This document shows, piece by piece, positions 1-8,808 of a stretch of DNA of 64,000 bases. The number at the start of each line of letters is the position of its first letter. Within the stretch, counting starts at the first letter, position 1. The DNA lies in contig NZ_LGKP01000022.1 in the NCBI RefSeq assembly GCF_001306135.1, positions 1 to 64,000 on the forward strand, given 5' to 3'. The position numbers and the translations under genes are program-made. Below the pieces are notes generated by a model. It saw only the letters and a program-made list of their open reading frames with translations, had not been told where the DNA came from and did not search any database. This stretch comes from Herpetosiphon geysericola. Lineage in GTDB: Bacteria > Chloroflexota > Chloroflexia > Chloroflexales > Herpetosiphonaceae.

Positions 1-109
1 GGTCGCTACACGATTTGAGAAACTGGCGCTCAACTATCTCGGATTCGTCCATCTGGCCATGATTCAACGCGTGGTTCGGCTCCTTGCCCCATCCACACCA
101 GTATCCTGA
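1..109 (+). CDS. IS5-family transposase, C-terminal end only (partial)
   Basis: The window opens inside a reading frame (codons from base 2) that ends at TGA 107-109. The visible 35 residues contain TRFEKLALNYLGFVHLAMI, which resembles the last helix of DDE transposases of the IS5/IS427 type (a TRYEK...FL.LA pattern). The stop lies two bases before a terminal inverted repeat, as expected for an IS end. Only the tail is visible, so catalytic residues and subgroup cannot be checked. Confidence 0.72.
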   Translation, partial: VATRFEKLALNYLGFVHLAMIQRVVRLLAPSTPVS

Positions 110-110
110 A

Positions 111-125
111 TTATCAGACAGAGCC
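111..125 (+). repeat. right terminal inverted repeat of the IS element
   Basis: TTATCAGACAGAGCC is the reverse complement of GGCTCTGTCTGATAA, a typical end of IS5/IS427-type elements. It follows the transposase stop directly. The element boundary should be near base 125. The matching left end and target duplication are outside the window. Confidence 0.7.
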
Positions 126-444
126 TAAAAAAACATTTGTTGAATTCCCGTATGGGAAGCATATTGAATTTGATGAATTTAATGTATCAGATCGGATGTT
201 TGTGGCAGTCGCTTTAACCCATCCTGAACATCCGCCAATTGTTAATGCAACTGATAGTGATTGGACTGAGATTGAAGACATTCTGCGTGATGATTATCAA
301 GTGCAAGTCATTCAATTATGCCCTAAATCAACCGAAGAGCCTGCAATTAAGCAATCACGCGGTAGAAAGCCTAGACCTATTTTTGATGAAAGCTCTCCAA
401 TAATTGAACAAAAACCTAGAAAACGTAGACCCACTTTGGAATAA
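126..444 (+). pseudogene. 3' fragment of an unknown gene truncated by the IS element
   Basis: A reading frame is open from the IS end through TAA 442-444, without a start next to the IS; the first ATG in it (196) has no clear ribosome-binding site. About 106 residues remain beyond the IS. The middle holds a short acidic stretch (DWTEIEDILRDDY) and the end is rich in Lys/Arg/Pro (RGRKPRP...KPRKRRP). The likeliest reading is that the IS inserted into a gene whose 5' part is lost or lies left of the window. No function recognised. A 102-base part of it is repeated at 574-675. Confidence 0.55.
220..321 (+). repeat. 102-bp direct repeat, copy 1 (inside the gene fragment)
   Basis: Bases 220-321 recur without visible change at 574-675 (offset 354). 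This copy lies in the middle of the truncated reading frame. Confidence 0.9.
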
Positions 445-449
445 ATAAT

Positions 450-545
450 ATGCACCTAAGTGTTTGGTGAATCGCAGCTAATCATGCTATGGTTTGGCGT
501 TGATTTCGATCGGCCAAATCTAGGCCTCAATCTGTAGAACAAGGA
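450..545 (+). repeat. diverged leader repeat, copy 1
   Basis: About 95 bases starting TATGCACCT match 2180-2281 by eye, including CATGCTATGGTTTGG, GTTGATTT and the purine-rich AAGGAAG / AAGGGAG segment. Copy 2 ends at the ribosome-binding site of the gene at 2291, so copy 1 looks like the upstream region of a lost paralogue. Identity is roughly three quarters; not calculated. Confidence 0.6.
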
Positions 546-573
546 AGATCCAATAATTAGAAGTGGTTTGGCG

Positions 574-675
574 CATCCTGAACATCCGCCAATTGTTAAT
601 GCAACTGATAGTGATTGGACTGAGATTGAAGACATTCTGCGTGATGATTATCAAGTGCAAGTCATTCAATTATGC
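574..675 (+). pseudogene. partial duplicate of the truncated gene (102-bp repeat, copy 2)
   Basis: This is an exact second copy of 220-321. Its frame matches the first copy but diverges at both edges: upstream there is no start or matching sequence, and downstream two codons lead to TAA 679-681. It is a non-functional remnant, probably from a local duplication and deletion. Together with the shared leader repeat at 450-545 it suggests that 1-700 once held more complete tandem copies. Confidence 0.6.
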
Positions 676-749
676 TCATAAACTGTGAAATTTGGCTATG
701 CTTAGCCTAAATTTTGAATCCTCGATCATTGAGAGAAACGAGAACTTCC

Positions 750-1601
750 ATGAATTCATCAATTATTCACTTGCGCGTTTCACGGCGCTTACTAATCTTG
801 GTTAGCTTGGTTTGGCCTCTGGGCTTAATGTTTGGCCTAGGAGCTTTGAGTCATTTTGCGTTTTGGGCAAAGCTCTGTTTTCTTGGCTGGTATTTGTTGA
901 TATTTGTGCGTTTTGGTTTATTAACCTGGCAACATGTCTATTTGAACGATCAGGGTATTCGTATCCAAACCTATCGCGCTGATTACACGTTTGCTTGGGA
1001 TAAACTCCACGCGCTTGAATTGGTTGCAGAGCCAGCAGAGCCAAAATTTATGGATCGCGATTTACGCTATCTGGCGGGCAAATATCAAATGCGCTTTTCT
1101 GATGCCAAGCAATCAATGATTGTGCATACACGCTTTACTGAGCAACAGAGAGAATTATTTAAAACCAAGTTAGCTCACTATCACCAGCTGTATTCAATTC
1201 CCACCAAAACGATTGAAACTGTGCTTTATCCAACGATTTACCCTGAGCGGTTAAGCCTGTGGCAAAAAATGCTCCGCTTGCATCAGCCACCATTAACTAA
1301 AATTCCCGCTGCTTTGTGTCGGTTCGGCTTGCTGCTTTTAATCGGGACGCTTGGCTATCTGGCTTTCTCTCAATTGCCTTTTGTGTTTGGATTAGCAGCT
1401 TTTGTATTCTATCAAGCGTTCAAATTGAGTTTGGCGCTGCTACCTAATGCCATCAACCAACCTGAAGTATTACTCCATTCGCAAGTGCAGCAATTATATG
1501 TACCCAAGCTAGTTAATAAAATGCTATTTGGGCGATTGTTCGTATTGTATTTGGTGATTCTAATAGGTATCTCAATCTACTACCACTTTTTAGGTATTTA
1601 A
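750..1601 (+). CDS. membrane protein with PH-like cytosolic domain, function unknown
   Basis: 283 residues from ATG 750, chosen because GAGAGAAACGAGA lies just upstream; a TTG start at 714 would add 12 residues without support. Two membrane segments near residues 10-65 are followed by a soluble beta-rich part with an ITYxxxxxFAWDKL-like pattern reminiscent of bacterial PH/YcxB-like domains, then a further helical pair near 195-230 and a final one at the C-terminus. The same plan occurs in the protein at 3267-4094 and, shortened, at 1604-2119, so these are paralogues. The stop is 2 nt before the next start, so the two genes are probably cotranscribed. No catalytic motif seen. Confidence 0.6.
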   Translation: MNSSIIHLRVSRRLLILVSLVWPLGLMFGLGALSHFAFWAKLCFLGWYLLIFVRFGLLTWQHVYLNDQGIRIQTYRADYTFAWDKLHALELVAEPAEPKFMDRDLRYLAGKYQMRFSDAKQSMIVHTRFTEQQRELFKTKLAHYHQLYSIPTKTIETVLYPTIYPERLSLWQKMLRLHQPPLTKIPAALCRFGLLLLIGTLGYLAFSQLPFVFGLAAFVFYQAFKLSLALLPNAINQPEVLLHSQVQQLYVPKLVNKMLFGRLFVLYLVILIGISIYYHFLGI

Positions 1602-1603
1602 TA

Positions 1604-2119
1604 ATGTATAAACAACGAAAAACTATCTATTTTCCATTGATCGTTGCTGTGGTTTTACTTAGCATTACGCTAATTCTATTAATTAATGGAATATCAAGTT
1701 TTGTAATATTTATAGGATTTATTACAATATTATGTTTGTATCTATTTTATCTACAAAAACGATCATTTATCACGATTGATGCTGAATATATTCGGTTTCG
1801 TTCATTAGTAAAGATAGTGACGATCCAATGGCAATGGATGCGATTAGTGACGATTGAATCGTACAATTATCATGAGCAATCAATACCTCAATCTGCAAAT
1901 TATTTGAAATTCAAATTTATTTATAATAATGGCACAATTATTGAAGCAGGAATCTCTGGTATGCTCTTTAATCCAACGTATTGCATTGCAATTGAGCAAA
2001 AGTTGTATCAATACTGTCAACAATACAATATTAAATTACGCAAACAATTTTATAAGCATACAGGTAGAAATCAATTTAGCTTCGAGCGGGAAGAATTTTT
2101 AATTGGCAGTGAAGATTAA
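1604..2119 (+). CDS. small membrane protein with PH-like domain, paralogue of its neighbours
   Basis: 171 residues. Two hydrophobic segments at about residues 9-48 precede a soluble part containing ITIDAEYIRFRSLVK and a Trp-rich IQWQWMRLVTIE stretch, like the PH-like region of the genes at 750 and 3267. The C-terminal membrane helices of those paralogues are missing, so it may be a short form or a decayed copy. Codon use is clearly more AT-rich than the surroundings. It starts 2 nt after the preceding stop. Function unknown. Confidence 0.55.
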   Translation: MYKQRKTIYFPLIVAVVLLSITLILLINGISSFVIFIGFITILCLYLFYLQKRSFITIDAEYIRFRSLVKIVTIQWQWMRLVTIESYNYHEQSIPQSANYLKFKFIYNNGTIIEAGISGMLFNPTYCIAIEQKLYQYCQQYNIKLRKQFYKHTGRNQFSFEREEFLIGSED

Positions 2120-2179
2120 TTAACCGAATGTGCTGATTGATTGACGTTTTAACCTCGTCGTATAGAGCAAAAAGCTTGG

Positions 2180-2281
2180 TTATGCACCTGTGTGTTTGGC
2201 AAATTGCTGCTCGCCATGCTATGGTTTGGTGTTGATTTTGAGCTGCTCAAATCACATTGCTTCAATTGGTAGAGTAAGGGA
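2180..2281 (+). repeat. diverged leader repeat, copy 2 (upstream of the EEP-family gene)
   Basis: Counterpart of 450-545. It ends in AAGGGAG, the ribosome-binding site of the gene starting at 2291. It probably carries that gene's promoter; TTGATTTT lies in the conserved part, but no convincing -10 could be fixed. Confidence 0.55.
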
Positions 2282-2290
2282 GTTTCTGTG

Positions 2291-3250
2291 ATGATCAAAC
2301 GTGGCTTGGTCGCTTTGGCGTGGCTTGGGGTATTGCCATGCAGTTTGTGGTCGCTATTGCGCTGGACAGAATTAGCAACCACGCCGCAAGGTATGTTGCT
2401 GTTAGTTTTTGATGCTTGGGTGTATGCGAGTTTGTTGCCAATCGCACTTTTCGCAAGCCTTGCCCGTCGTGGTCGCTTGTTGCTGTTGGTTGGCTTGAAT
2501 TTATTAGTGGTTTTGGGCATTTATGGCGGGCGTTGGTGGCCCCAATCTACTAATCCAACTCCGCAGGACGTGCGGATTATGACTTGGAATGTCTATTACG
2601 ATACCCGCGATATTGCTGGCTTGGTGGCTACAATTCGCACGCAACAAGCAGATATTGTGGTATTGCAGGAATATAATTTTCAACTTGACCCGCAACTGCC
2701 CGAAGCCTTGGCCGATTTGTATCCCTATGCGGCGCTTAATCCGCATTCGGGGGCTGGTGGTTTGGCGACGCTGAGCCGTTGGCCAGTGACCGAATTGGCT
2801 CCAGTGGCGCGTGGCGTTGATAGTTGTGGCTGCCAATATTTGGAAATTGCCACCCCAAGCGGCCCAACCCGCTTGATCAACACTCATCCGCATATTCCGT
2901 TGGCCAGTTTCAAGGGCGTTTATACCAAAACCCAACAAGACCCAACCTTTGATCAGTTGCTAAAATTGATTGCCGATCAGAGCCAGCCCTTGATTTTGGC
3001 AGGCGATTTGAATACGACCGAACGCCAGCCCAATTATTTGCGTTTGCGCCAACAACTTGGCGATGCCTACCAGCAAAAAGGTTGGGGCTTGGGCTATACC
3101 TTTCCAAGCAACTATACTATTCCCAAGGCAGTGCGTTTGGATTATATTATGCCCAACCTGCATTGGCAGCCCTTGCGAGCATGGACTGGCACGGCTAATT
3201 TGTCGGATCATGGTTTTGTCGTCGCCGATTTGCAGCGTTCAACCGAATAG
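2291..3250 (+). CDS. endonuclease/exonuclease/phosphatase (EEP) family protein, membrane-anchored
   Basis: 319 residues. ATG 2291 lies 8 nt after GGGAG; a GTG at 2288 is the alternative. Three hydrophobic segments occupy residues ~5-85. The EEP fold follows: MTWNVYY (metal/active-site Asn), VLQEYN (metal-binding Glu), INTHPH, GDLNT and a final SDHGF with the catalytic Asp-His. This is the set expected for Mg-dependent phosphodiesterases of the DNase I/sphingomyelinase/phosphatase superfamily. The DNA or lipid substrate cannot be told from sequence; the membrane anchor with the domain probably outside suggests an extracytoplasmic phosphodiesterase. It sits between PH-like paralogues. Confidence 0.8.
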   Translation: MIKRGLVALAWLGVLPCSLWSLLRWTELATTPQGMLLLVFDAWVYASLLPIALFASLARRGRLLLLVGLNLLVVLGIYGGRWWPQSTNPTPQDVRIMTWNVYYDTRDIAGLVATIRTQQADIVVLQEYNFQLDPQLPEALADLYPYAALNPHSGAGGLATLSRWPVTELAPVARGVDSCGCQYLEIATPSGPTRLINTHPHIPLASFKGVYTKTQQDPTFDQLLKLIADQSQPLILAGDLNTTERQPNYLRLRQQLGDAYQQKGWGLGYTFPSNYTIPKAVRLDYIMPNLHWQPLRAWTGTANLSDHGFVVADLQRSTE

Positions 3251-3266
3251 TTTGAGGAGTACAGGG

Positions 3267-4094
3267 ATGACGGTTTATAAATCTGCTGCTACAAAGTATG
3301 CAATTCCATTTGTGGTTATTTTGGTTGCGGCAACAATTGTCTTGATCAATGAGCAAAAATTTTTTGATGCAACGATTTGCTTTATCCTCGCGTTAATGCC
3401 AATTGGCTTTATAGGGTTGTCGTATAAATGGTGTTTTGTTACAGCTGATAATTATATGCAGATTGATTCGATTGTCCTAGGGAAAAAGATTAATTGGAAT
3501 GATATTATCGCAATTGAAGATATGCAGTATGGAAATGGCCTCTATCTACTGCGAGCAATTACTCAAACTCAAATGTTTGAAATTCCTGTTTCAATGTTGA
3601 AACGTCAACATATTATTGAAATTGTACAATATATGCAACACAAAGCTGAACAATATAAGATACCGTTTAATCATAATATTCCATATTTAAAATCGATATA
3701 CTATCAATATAATCCAAAGCCAATTACATTAATAAGCAGATTTTTGCCACTATTAAGCTCAAAAACTAGGATGCCAATTTTTGGCTCATTTGTTGCCTGT
3801 GTTATTGGTTTTCGTATCCTATTAAGGGCGATTGATCGAAATATTTCAGATAATGCTATGCTGGATTTATTGTTATTATTTATAATCATGCTATTAATGT
3901 ATGGTTGGATATATTTGCTGTTTGCCCAATTTTCGCAAAATCTACGGGCAATTGAGCATAATCAGCGCGAGCAGCACGATCAGATGTTTGTGCCAACAGT
4001 CGCATCAGCCCAGCCCTACCGTTTGCCATTTGTGTTGGTTTCGGTGGCTTTGATGGTAGTGCTTACAGGAGCTTATTGGTATTTGACCAATTGA
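3267..4094 (+). CDS. membrane protein with PH-like domain, third paralogue
   Basis: 275 residues from ATG 3267, preceded by GAGGAGTACAGGG; the longer upstream frame lies inside the EEP gene and is not used. Two N-terminal membrane segments (~12-60), a PH-like soluble part (NWNDIIAIEDMQY...FEIPVSML), the linker AEQYKIPF (compare YHQLYSIP in the gene at 750), two central membrane helices near 175-215 and a C-terminal one. AT-rich compared with the heme genes. Function unknown. The gene ends at a convergent terminator shared with hemL. Confidence 0.58.
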   Translation: MTVYKSAATKYAIPFVVILVAATIVLINEQKFFDATICFILALMPIGFIGLSYKWCFVTADNYMQIDSIVLGKKINWNDIIAIEDMQYGNGLYLLRAITQTQMFEIPVSMLKRQHIIEIVQYMQHKAEQYKIPFNHNIPYLKSIYYQYNPKPITLISRFLPLLSSKTRMPIFGSFVACVIGFRILLRAIDRNISDNAMLDLLLLFIIMLLMYGWIYLLFAQFSQNLRAIEHNQREQHDQMFVPTVASAQPYRLPFVLVSVALMVVLTGAYWYLTN

Positions 4095-4100
4095 GGGAAT

Positions 4101-4131
4101 GCAGCGCCAGCTTAATTTCAACTGGCGCTGC
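4101..4131. terminator. bidirectional terminator between the PH-like gene and hemL
   Basis: Perfect 10-bp stem GCAGCGCCAG / CTGGCGCTGC with an 11-nt loop, placed between two convergent stops (4094 and 4140). The T-run is short on both sides. Confidence 0.7.
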
Positions 4132-4139
4132 TGCTTATT

Positions 4140-5444
4140 TTAGCTGCGAATGCTGGCAAAGGCCGCTTGGGCAGCTTTGATAGTTTGGGCCACCAATTCA
4201 TCGCTATGCGCAGTTGAGACAAAGGCGGCCTCGAATTGCGATGGCGCAAGATACACGCCCTGTTCAAGCATGGCATGGAAGAATTTGCCGAACATGACCG
4301 TATCCGCCCGTTTGGCCGACGTGAAATCGTAAACTTCATCGCCAGCGAAGAAGAAGCCCCACATGCTGCCTGCTTTGTGGGCTTGGAAGGGAATGCTATT
4401 TTTGAAAGCAGCCTTCCAAAAGCCTTGGCAGAGCGTCGAGGTTACGCCAGTCAAGCGCTCGAAAACTTCGGGCTTGGCAATTTCGCGCAGCGTTTGAATA
4501 CCCGCAACCATCGCCAATGGGTTGCCCGAAAGCGTGCCTGCTTGATACATGTTGCCTGCTGGCGCGACCATTTGCATAATTTCACGCCGCCCCCCATAGG
4601 CTGCTGCTGGCAAACCACCACCAACCACCTTGCCCAAACAGGTCAAATCGGGCATCACGTTGAAATAGGCTTGTGCTCCACCGTAGGCTACACGAAAGCC
4701 CGTCATCACTTCGTCGAAAATTAATAACGCGCCATGCTGATCGCAGAGTTGGCGCAAGCCTACAAGATAGCCTTCGCGTGGTAGCACAAAGCCCATATTG
4801 CCTGCGACTGGTTCGATTACCAAAGCGGCAACTTGACCAGCATTGGCTTTAAACAAGGCTTCGACTGCATCAAGATCGTTGAATGGCGCGGTTAATGTGT
4901 TGCTGGTGGCGCTTTTCAACACGCCTGGGCTATCGGGCAAGCCAAGTGTCGCCACGCCCGAGCCTGCTTGAACCAAAAATGGATCGGCATGGCCATGATA
5001 GCAACCCTCGAATTTGATAATTTTCTCGCGTTGGGTGTAAGCCCGCGCCAAGCGAATTGCGCTCATTGTAGCTTCAGTACCCGACGAAACAAAGCGCACC
5101 ATCTCAACACTGGGCACGGCAGCAATCACCAACTCGGCCAATTCGCTTTCAAGCTCGGTTGGTGCGCCAAAGCTTGTGCCACGTTGAGCTTGGGCACAAA
5201 TTGCCTCAACGACCGCTGGATAGGCATGACCAAGAATCAACGGTCCCCACGACAAGACATAATCGATATATTGATTGCCATCAATGTCGTAGAGATAGGC
5301 TCCTGCGCCCCGATCGATAAAGCGTGGCACGCCGCCAACGCCGCGAAAAGCCCGCACTGGGCTATTAACTCCGCCTGGTAAAAGTGCTTGGGCGCGTTCA
5401 AAAGCCGCGCTGGAAGCATCATTGATCACGTTTTGTATCTCCAT
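4140..5444 (-). CDS. hemL: glutamate-1-semialdehyde 2,1-aminomutase
   Basis: PLP-dependent conversion of glutamate-1-semialdehyde to 5-aminolevulinate, second step of the C5 heme route, cytosolic. 434 residues from ATG 5444 (MEIQNV), the normal family length; the 16 extra codons upstream come from intergenic repeats and are rejected. Visible motifs: [13 protein letters not shown] at the start, [15 protein letters not shown] for phosphate binding, [16 protein letters not shown], and the PLP lysine K272 in [12 protein letters not shown]. It is the last gene of the heme run, separated from hemB by a 200-nt repeat island, so it may have its own transcript. Confidence 0.96.
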   Translation of the reverse strand: MEIQNVINDASSAAFERAQALLPGGVNSPVRAFRGVGGVPRFIDRGAGAYLYDIDGNQYIDYVLSWGPLILGHAYPAVVEAICAQAQRGTSFGAPTELESELAELVIAAVPSVEMVRFVSSGTEATMSAIRLARAYTQREKIIKFEGCYHGHADPFLVQAGSGVATLGLPDSPGVLKSATSNTLTAPFNDLDAVEALFKANAGQVAALVIEPVAGNMGFVLPREGYLVGLRQLCDQHGALLIFDEVMTGFRVAYGGAQAYFNVMPDLTCLGKVVGGGLPAAAYGGRREIMQMVAPAGNMYQAGTLSGNPLAMVAGIQTLREIAKPEVFERLTGVTSTLCQGFWKAAFKNSIPFQAHKAGSMWGFFFAGDEVYDFTSAKRADTVMFGKFFHAMLEQGVYLAPSQFEAAFVSTAHSDELVAQTIKAAQAAFASIRS

Positions 5445-5449
5445 ATGTC

Positions 5450-5645
5450 TTGGGGATCGGGGATCGGGGCTGGGGATCGGTTTTGAAATCACGAAGCCAC
5501 GAGATTTTAACCACGAAGAACACGAAGAGCACGAAGGATGTTTGTATGTTCTATGCTCTATGTTCTATGGTCTACCTGCTGCGCTCAATCCAATCCCTAA
5601 TCCCCAACAGCTGATCCCCAATCTTATGTTCTATGCTCTGCATCC
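5450..5645. repeat. repeat island between hemB and hemL
   Basis: Holds GGGGATCGGGGATCGGGG, then CCACGAAGAACACGAAGAG, then TGTTCTATGCTCTATG units, then AATCCCTAATCCCCAA and another TGTTCTATGCTCT. The GGGGATCGG part and the later TGATCCCCAAT part are roughly inverted and could pair. Similar units recur at 8570-8808, 9740-10010, 35845-36265 and 51940-52010. No gene seen. Confidence 0.8.
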
Positions 5646-6653
5646 CTAGCTATTTAACCACTTTGCGGCATCTTTGGCATAGTAGGTGATGATCATTGTT
5701 GCGCCAGCGCGTCGAATTGCCAACAAGCTTTCGAGTGCCACTCGTTGCTCGTCGATCCAGCCATTGGCGGCGGCAGCTTTGATCATCGCGTATTCGCCAC
5801 TGACTTGGTAGGCAGCCAAGGGCAGATTAAATTCATCGTAGACTGCGCGAATAATATCCAAATAGGCTCCTGCTGGCTTGACCATCAGCCAATCGGCACC
5901 CTCGGCCACATCGAGCGCAACTTCGGCGATCGCCTCGCGCGCATTGGCCGCATCCATTTGGTAGGAGCGGCGGTCGCCAAATTGGGGCGTTGATTCGGCT
6001 GCTTCGCGGAACGGGCCATAGAATGCTGAGGCAAATTTGGCAGCATACGACAGAATAATCGTGTCGTGATAGCCTGCTTGGTCAAGGCCATGGCGAATTG
6101 CGGCAATTTGGCCATCCATCATGGCGCTTGGCGCAACCACATCAGCGCCTGCTTCTGCATAGGCAACCGAAGCGCGGGCTAATAATTCTAAGGTTGGGTC
6201 ATTATCAACTGTGATTGTTTCTGGCTCGCCGCTGGTCAAAATACCACAATGGCCATGGTCGGTATATTCGCACATACACACATCGGCAATGACCACCAAA
6301 TGCGGCGCTTGTTGCTTGATTGCTCGAATTGCGCTGGGCACAGGGCCATTTGCATCCCAGGCTGCGCTCCCTTGGGCATCTTTGTGCAAGGGAATGCCAA
6401 ACAACAACACCGAAGGAATTTGGGCTGCGACCAATTCGTCGATTTCAGCACCAAGCTGATCGAGCGAAAGTTGAAATTGGCCAGGCATCGAGCTAATTGG
6501 CTTGCGAATGTTCTGGCCTTCAACAATAAACAACGGGGCAATTAAGTTATCGACAGTTAATTGGGTTTCGCGCACCATGCGCCGGAGGGTTGTGTTGCGT
6601 CGCCCACGACGTAAACGCCGATTGGGGATTGGCCCAGCTTCAAATTTACTCAT
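5646..6653 (-). CDS. hemB: delta-aminolevulinic acid dehydratase (porphobilinogen synthase)
   Basis: Condenses two 5-aminolevulinate molecules to porphobilinogen. 335 residues from ATG 6653, which overlaps the hemD stop as ATGA; a longer form adding MGQRRKGTG would run inside hemD and is rejected. The zinc-site cysteines are in [14 protein letters not shown], so this is a Zn-type enzyme. The two Schiff-base lysines lie in [15 protein letters not shown] and MVKPAG. Translation is coupled to hemD. Confidence 0.96.
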   Translation of the reverse strand: MSKFEAGPIPNRRLRRGRRNTTLRRMVRETQLTVDNLIAPLFIVEGQNIRKPISSMPGQFQLSLDQLGAEIDELVAAQIPSVLLFGIPLHKDAQGSAAWDANGPVPSAIRAIKQQAPHLVVIADVCMCEYTDHGHCGILTSGEPETITVDNDPTLELLARASVAYAEAGADVVAPSAMMDGQIAAIRHGLDQAGYHDTIILSYAAKFASAFYGPFREAAESTPQFGDRRSYQMDAANAREAIAEVALDVAEGADWLMVKPAGAYLDIIRAVYDEFNLPLAAYQVSGEYAMIKAAAANGWIDEQRVALESLLAIRRAGATMIITYYAKDAAKWLNS

Positions 6654-7450
6654 GCCAGTTCCTTTTCGGCGTTGGCCCACTCAACCAGAGCTTCGACTAA
6701 GCCTTGAGTTGAATGTTCCGCTGCCTCAATATCAACATGCAAGCCCAAATCAAGCGCGGTTTGGCTGGTGATTGGGCCGATGCTTGCAATAATGGTTTGG
6801 TTCAAAAATTCTTGCGAATTGCGCATGCCTGCCGCATGCAAGGCCTCGATGGTGTAGCGCACGGTTGAGCTTGAGGTGAAGGTTACGACATCAACGTGTT
6901 GTTGGCGCAGCAGCTCAGCCAATTCAACCACCTGTGGATCAGGCACAGTTCGATAGGCGACCAACGCCGTGACTTCAGCGCCCCGCGCAGTTAATGACTC
7001 GCGCAACAGTGGGCGGGCAATATCAGCCTGCGGCAAAAAGATCCGTTGGCCTGCAACGTCTTGAAATTCGGCCAAAAATTGCTCAGCAACATAGGCATGG
7101 GGCACAAAATCGGGCGCATGGCCAAAATCGGTCAAAAGTTTGGCTGTTGCTTTGCCAATTGCTGCAATTTTCAATTGATCTAAGGCATTGCATGGCAAGC
7201 CCAAAACGCCATAGCGCTCGAACACGGCGCGAACTGCATTGGTGCTGGTGGCAAGCAACCAATCAAAGCGTTCGATTTGGCTCAGTGCCCGATCAAAGGC
7301 CTGCCAATCATCTGGTGGCAAGGTTTGAATTGCCGAACAATATAGAACTTCAGCTCCATTAGCTTCTAAGAGTTGAGCGAACTCGGTCATCTGTTCACGG
7401 GCGCGGGTCAATACAATTCGCTTGCCCGCTAAAGGTGTGCGCATCGTCAT
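6650..7450 (-). CDS. hemD: uroporphyrinogen-III synthase
   Basis: Closes and inverts ring D of hydroxymethylbilane to form uroporphyrinogen III. About 266 residues. The start is uncertain between 7465, 7450 and 7444, since no good ribosome-binding site is visible; [17 protein letters not shown] at 7450 fits the family. HemD is poorly conserved, but [24 protein letters not shown], the VAYRTVP hinge and [10 protein letters not shown] are typical. The position between hemC and hemB supports the call. Confidence 0.9.
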   Translation of the reverse strand: MTMRTPLAGKRIVLTRAREQMTEFAQLLEANGAEVLYCSAIQTLPPDDWQAFDRALSQIERFDWLLATSTNAVRAVFERYGVLGLPCNALDQLKIAAIGKATAKLLTDFGHAPDFVPHAYVAEQFLAEFQDVAGQRIFLPQADIARPLLRESLTARGAEVTALVAYRTVPDPQVVELAELLRQQHVDVVTFTSSSTVRYTIEALHAAGMRNSQEFLNQTIIASIGPITSQTALDLGLHVDIEAAEHSTQGLVEALVEWANAEKELA

Positions 7451-7609
7451 CGTTGCAATCCACAATCTGTTGCTAGCACATGGCTATGGGCGGCTATTCA
7501 ATCTGCAATTAATCAATTGTCGGCCTTGGTAGTATACAAGATTATGGCTTGCATGGCCGAAATTCAAGCGTAATCGGCTATGCCAAAAGCGCTGCAAATC
7601 ACCACCGAT

Positions 7610-8521
7610 TTAGAGTAAATCACGCCCACCTTGATCAAGTAATTGCTGGGCTAAATTGGCTCCAAGTGTTTGGGCTTCGCTCGCCGCGCCAGTTAATTCG
7701 CCACGGACTAAGCGACCATCAAGCGCGCCAATCATGCCGATTAAGTGCAATTGACCAGCTCTATAGGTGGCAAACGCGCCAACTGCAACTTGGCAACCAC
7801 CACCAATCGTGGCCAAAAATGCTTTTTCGGCTTCAGCAGTCGCTCGCGATTCAGCGTGATCGAGCACCTTGAGCAACTCGGCCACCCGTTGATCGCTCGC
7901 TCTGGCTTCGATGCCCAAAATGCCCTGCGAGACCGCCGGAGTCATTTCGTAGGGGTCGAAAAATTGGGTTACGCGATCCAATAATCCTAAGCGTTGCAAG
8001 CCTGCTGCTGCCAACACAATCGCCTCGTATTGGCCTTCGTCGAGCTTGCGTAGCCGCGTATCAACATTGCCGCGAATATCGATAATTGTGAGATCGGGGC
8101 GTAAGTTACGCAATTGCGCGGCGCGGCGTGGGCTGCTAGTGCCAACTTTTGCCCCATGGGCTAAATCTGCCAGCGTGCGGCCTTCTGCTCCAACCAAGAC
8201 ATCGCGTGGGTCGGCACGCTCTGGGTAAGCAGCAATCGTCATGTCGGGAGCCAAAATTGAAGGTAGATCTTTGGCGCTGTGCACTGCCAAATCGACCTTG
8301 CCACTGCGCATGGCATCCTCAATTTCGCTGACAAACAGGCCTTTATCGCCAATCGCCGCCAATGGGCGATCCAAAATCGCATCGCCTTTGGTCGTGATAT
8401 GCTCAAGCTCAATCGTCAAGTGCGGATGCGCTGCCAACAAGGCGTCGCGCATGGCGTGAGTTTGCACCAAGGCCAATTGGCTTTTGCGGGTTCCAATGGT
8501 TAATCTATTCATGCTGTTCAT
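7610..8521 (-). CDS. hemC: hydroxymethylbilane synthase (porphobilinogen deaminase)
   Basis: Polymerises four porphobilinogens to hydroxymethylbilane. 303 residues; M4 (8512) is an equally possible start. Motifs: IGTRKSQLALVQ at the start, HSAKDLP, GTSSPRRAAQL, IRGNVDTRL, and the dipyrromethane-cofactor cysteine C243 in GGGCQVAVGA. A 160-nt gap separates it from hemD. Upstream (8522-8808) lies a repeat island. Confidence 0.96.
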   Translation of the reverse strand: MNSMNRLTIGTRKSQLALVQTHAMRDALLAAHPHLTIELEHITTKGDAILDRPLAAIGDKGLFVSEIEDAMRSGKVDLAVHSAKDLPSILAPDMTIAAYPERADPRDVLVGAEGRTLADLAHGAKVGTSSPRRAAQLRNLRPDLTIIDIRGNVDTRLRKLDEGQYEAIVLAAAGLQRLGLLDRVTQFFDPYEMTPAVSQGILGIEARASDQRVAELLKVLDHAESRATAEAEKAFLATIGGGCQVAVGAFATYRAGQLHLIGMIGALDGRLVRGELTGAASEAQTLGANLAQQLLDQGGRDLL

Positions 8522-8569
8522 TCTTGCTAGCGTAAGCGAATACTTAATGTAGGCCTTGAAGCCTGCTTG

Positions 8570-8808
8570 TTGATCAGCAGTTGCCGGAGCCTGATCCCTG
8601 ATCCCTGACCGCTGGCCCCTCGGTTCTCCACCCTTCCGTCCCGCCAGCGGGAGACGCAGGGGGCTTTAATCCCCCTGCACCCCCTCAAGGACAATTTGGG
8701 CTTGGTAGGATACTCCCGATGAACCTGAGAATCAGAGGTTTTCAGCCGCAACTGATCCTTCGCAATCTTCGCGGTTGCTGAACCCTGAACCCTAATCCCT
8801 GGCTCTTT
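8570..8808. repeat. repeat island between hemH and hemC
   Basis: Contains CCTGATCCCTGATCCCTGA and AACCCTGAACCCTAATCCCT units and a perfect hairpin GCAGGGGG / CCCCCTGC (8656-8663 and 8671-8678, 7-nt loop). It is of the same general kind as 5450-5645 but lacks the CACGAAG units. No gene or promoter could be fixed. Confidence 0.7.

Noticed and set aside
3057-3266. Longer form of the third PH-like protein starting inside the EEP gene
   Set aside because: A good ribosome-binding site lies at 3254-3266, and the extra part is the EEP gene read out of frame.
5445-5492. N-terminal extension of HemL
   Set aside because: The extra residues derive from the GGGGATCGG repeat; the family begins at the ATG at 5444.
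5422-5649. 75-residue frame with HEEHEEHEG text
   Set aside because: It is translation of the CACGAAGAG repeat island, a known source of false genes.
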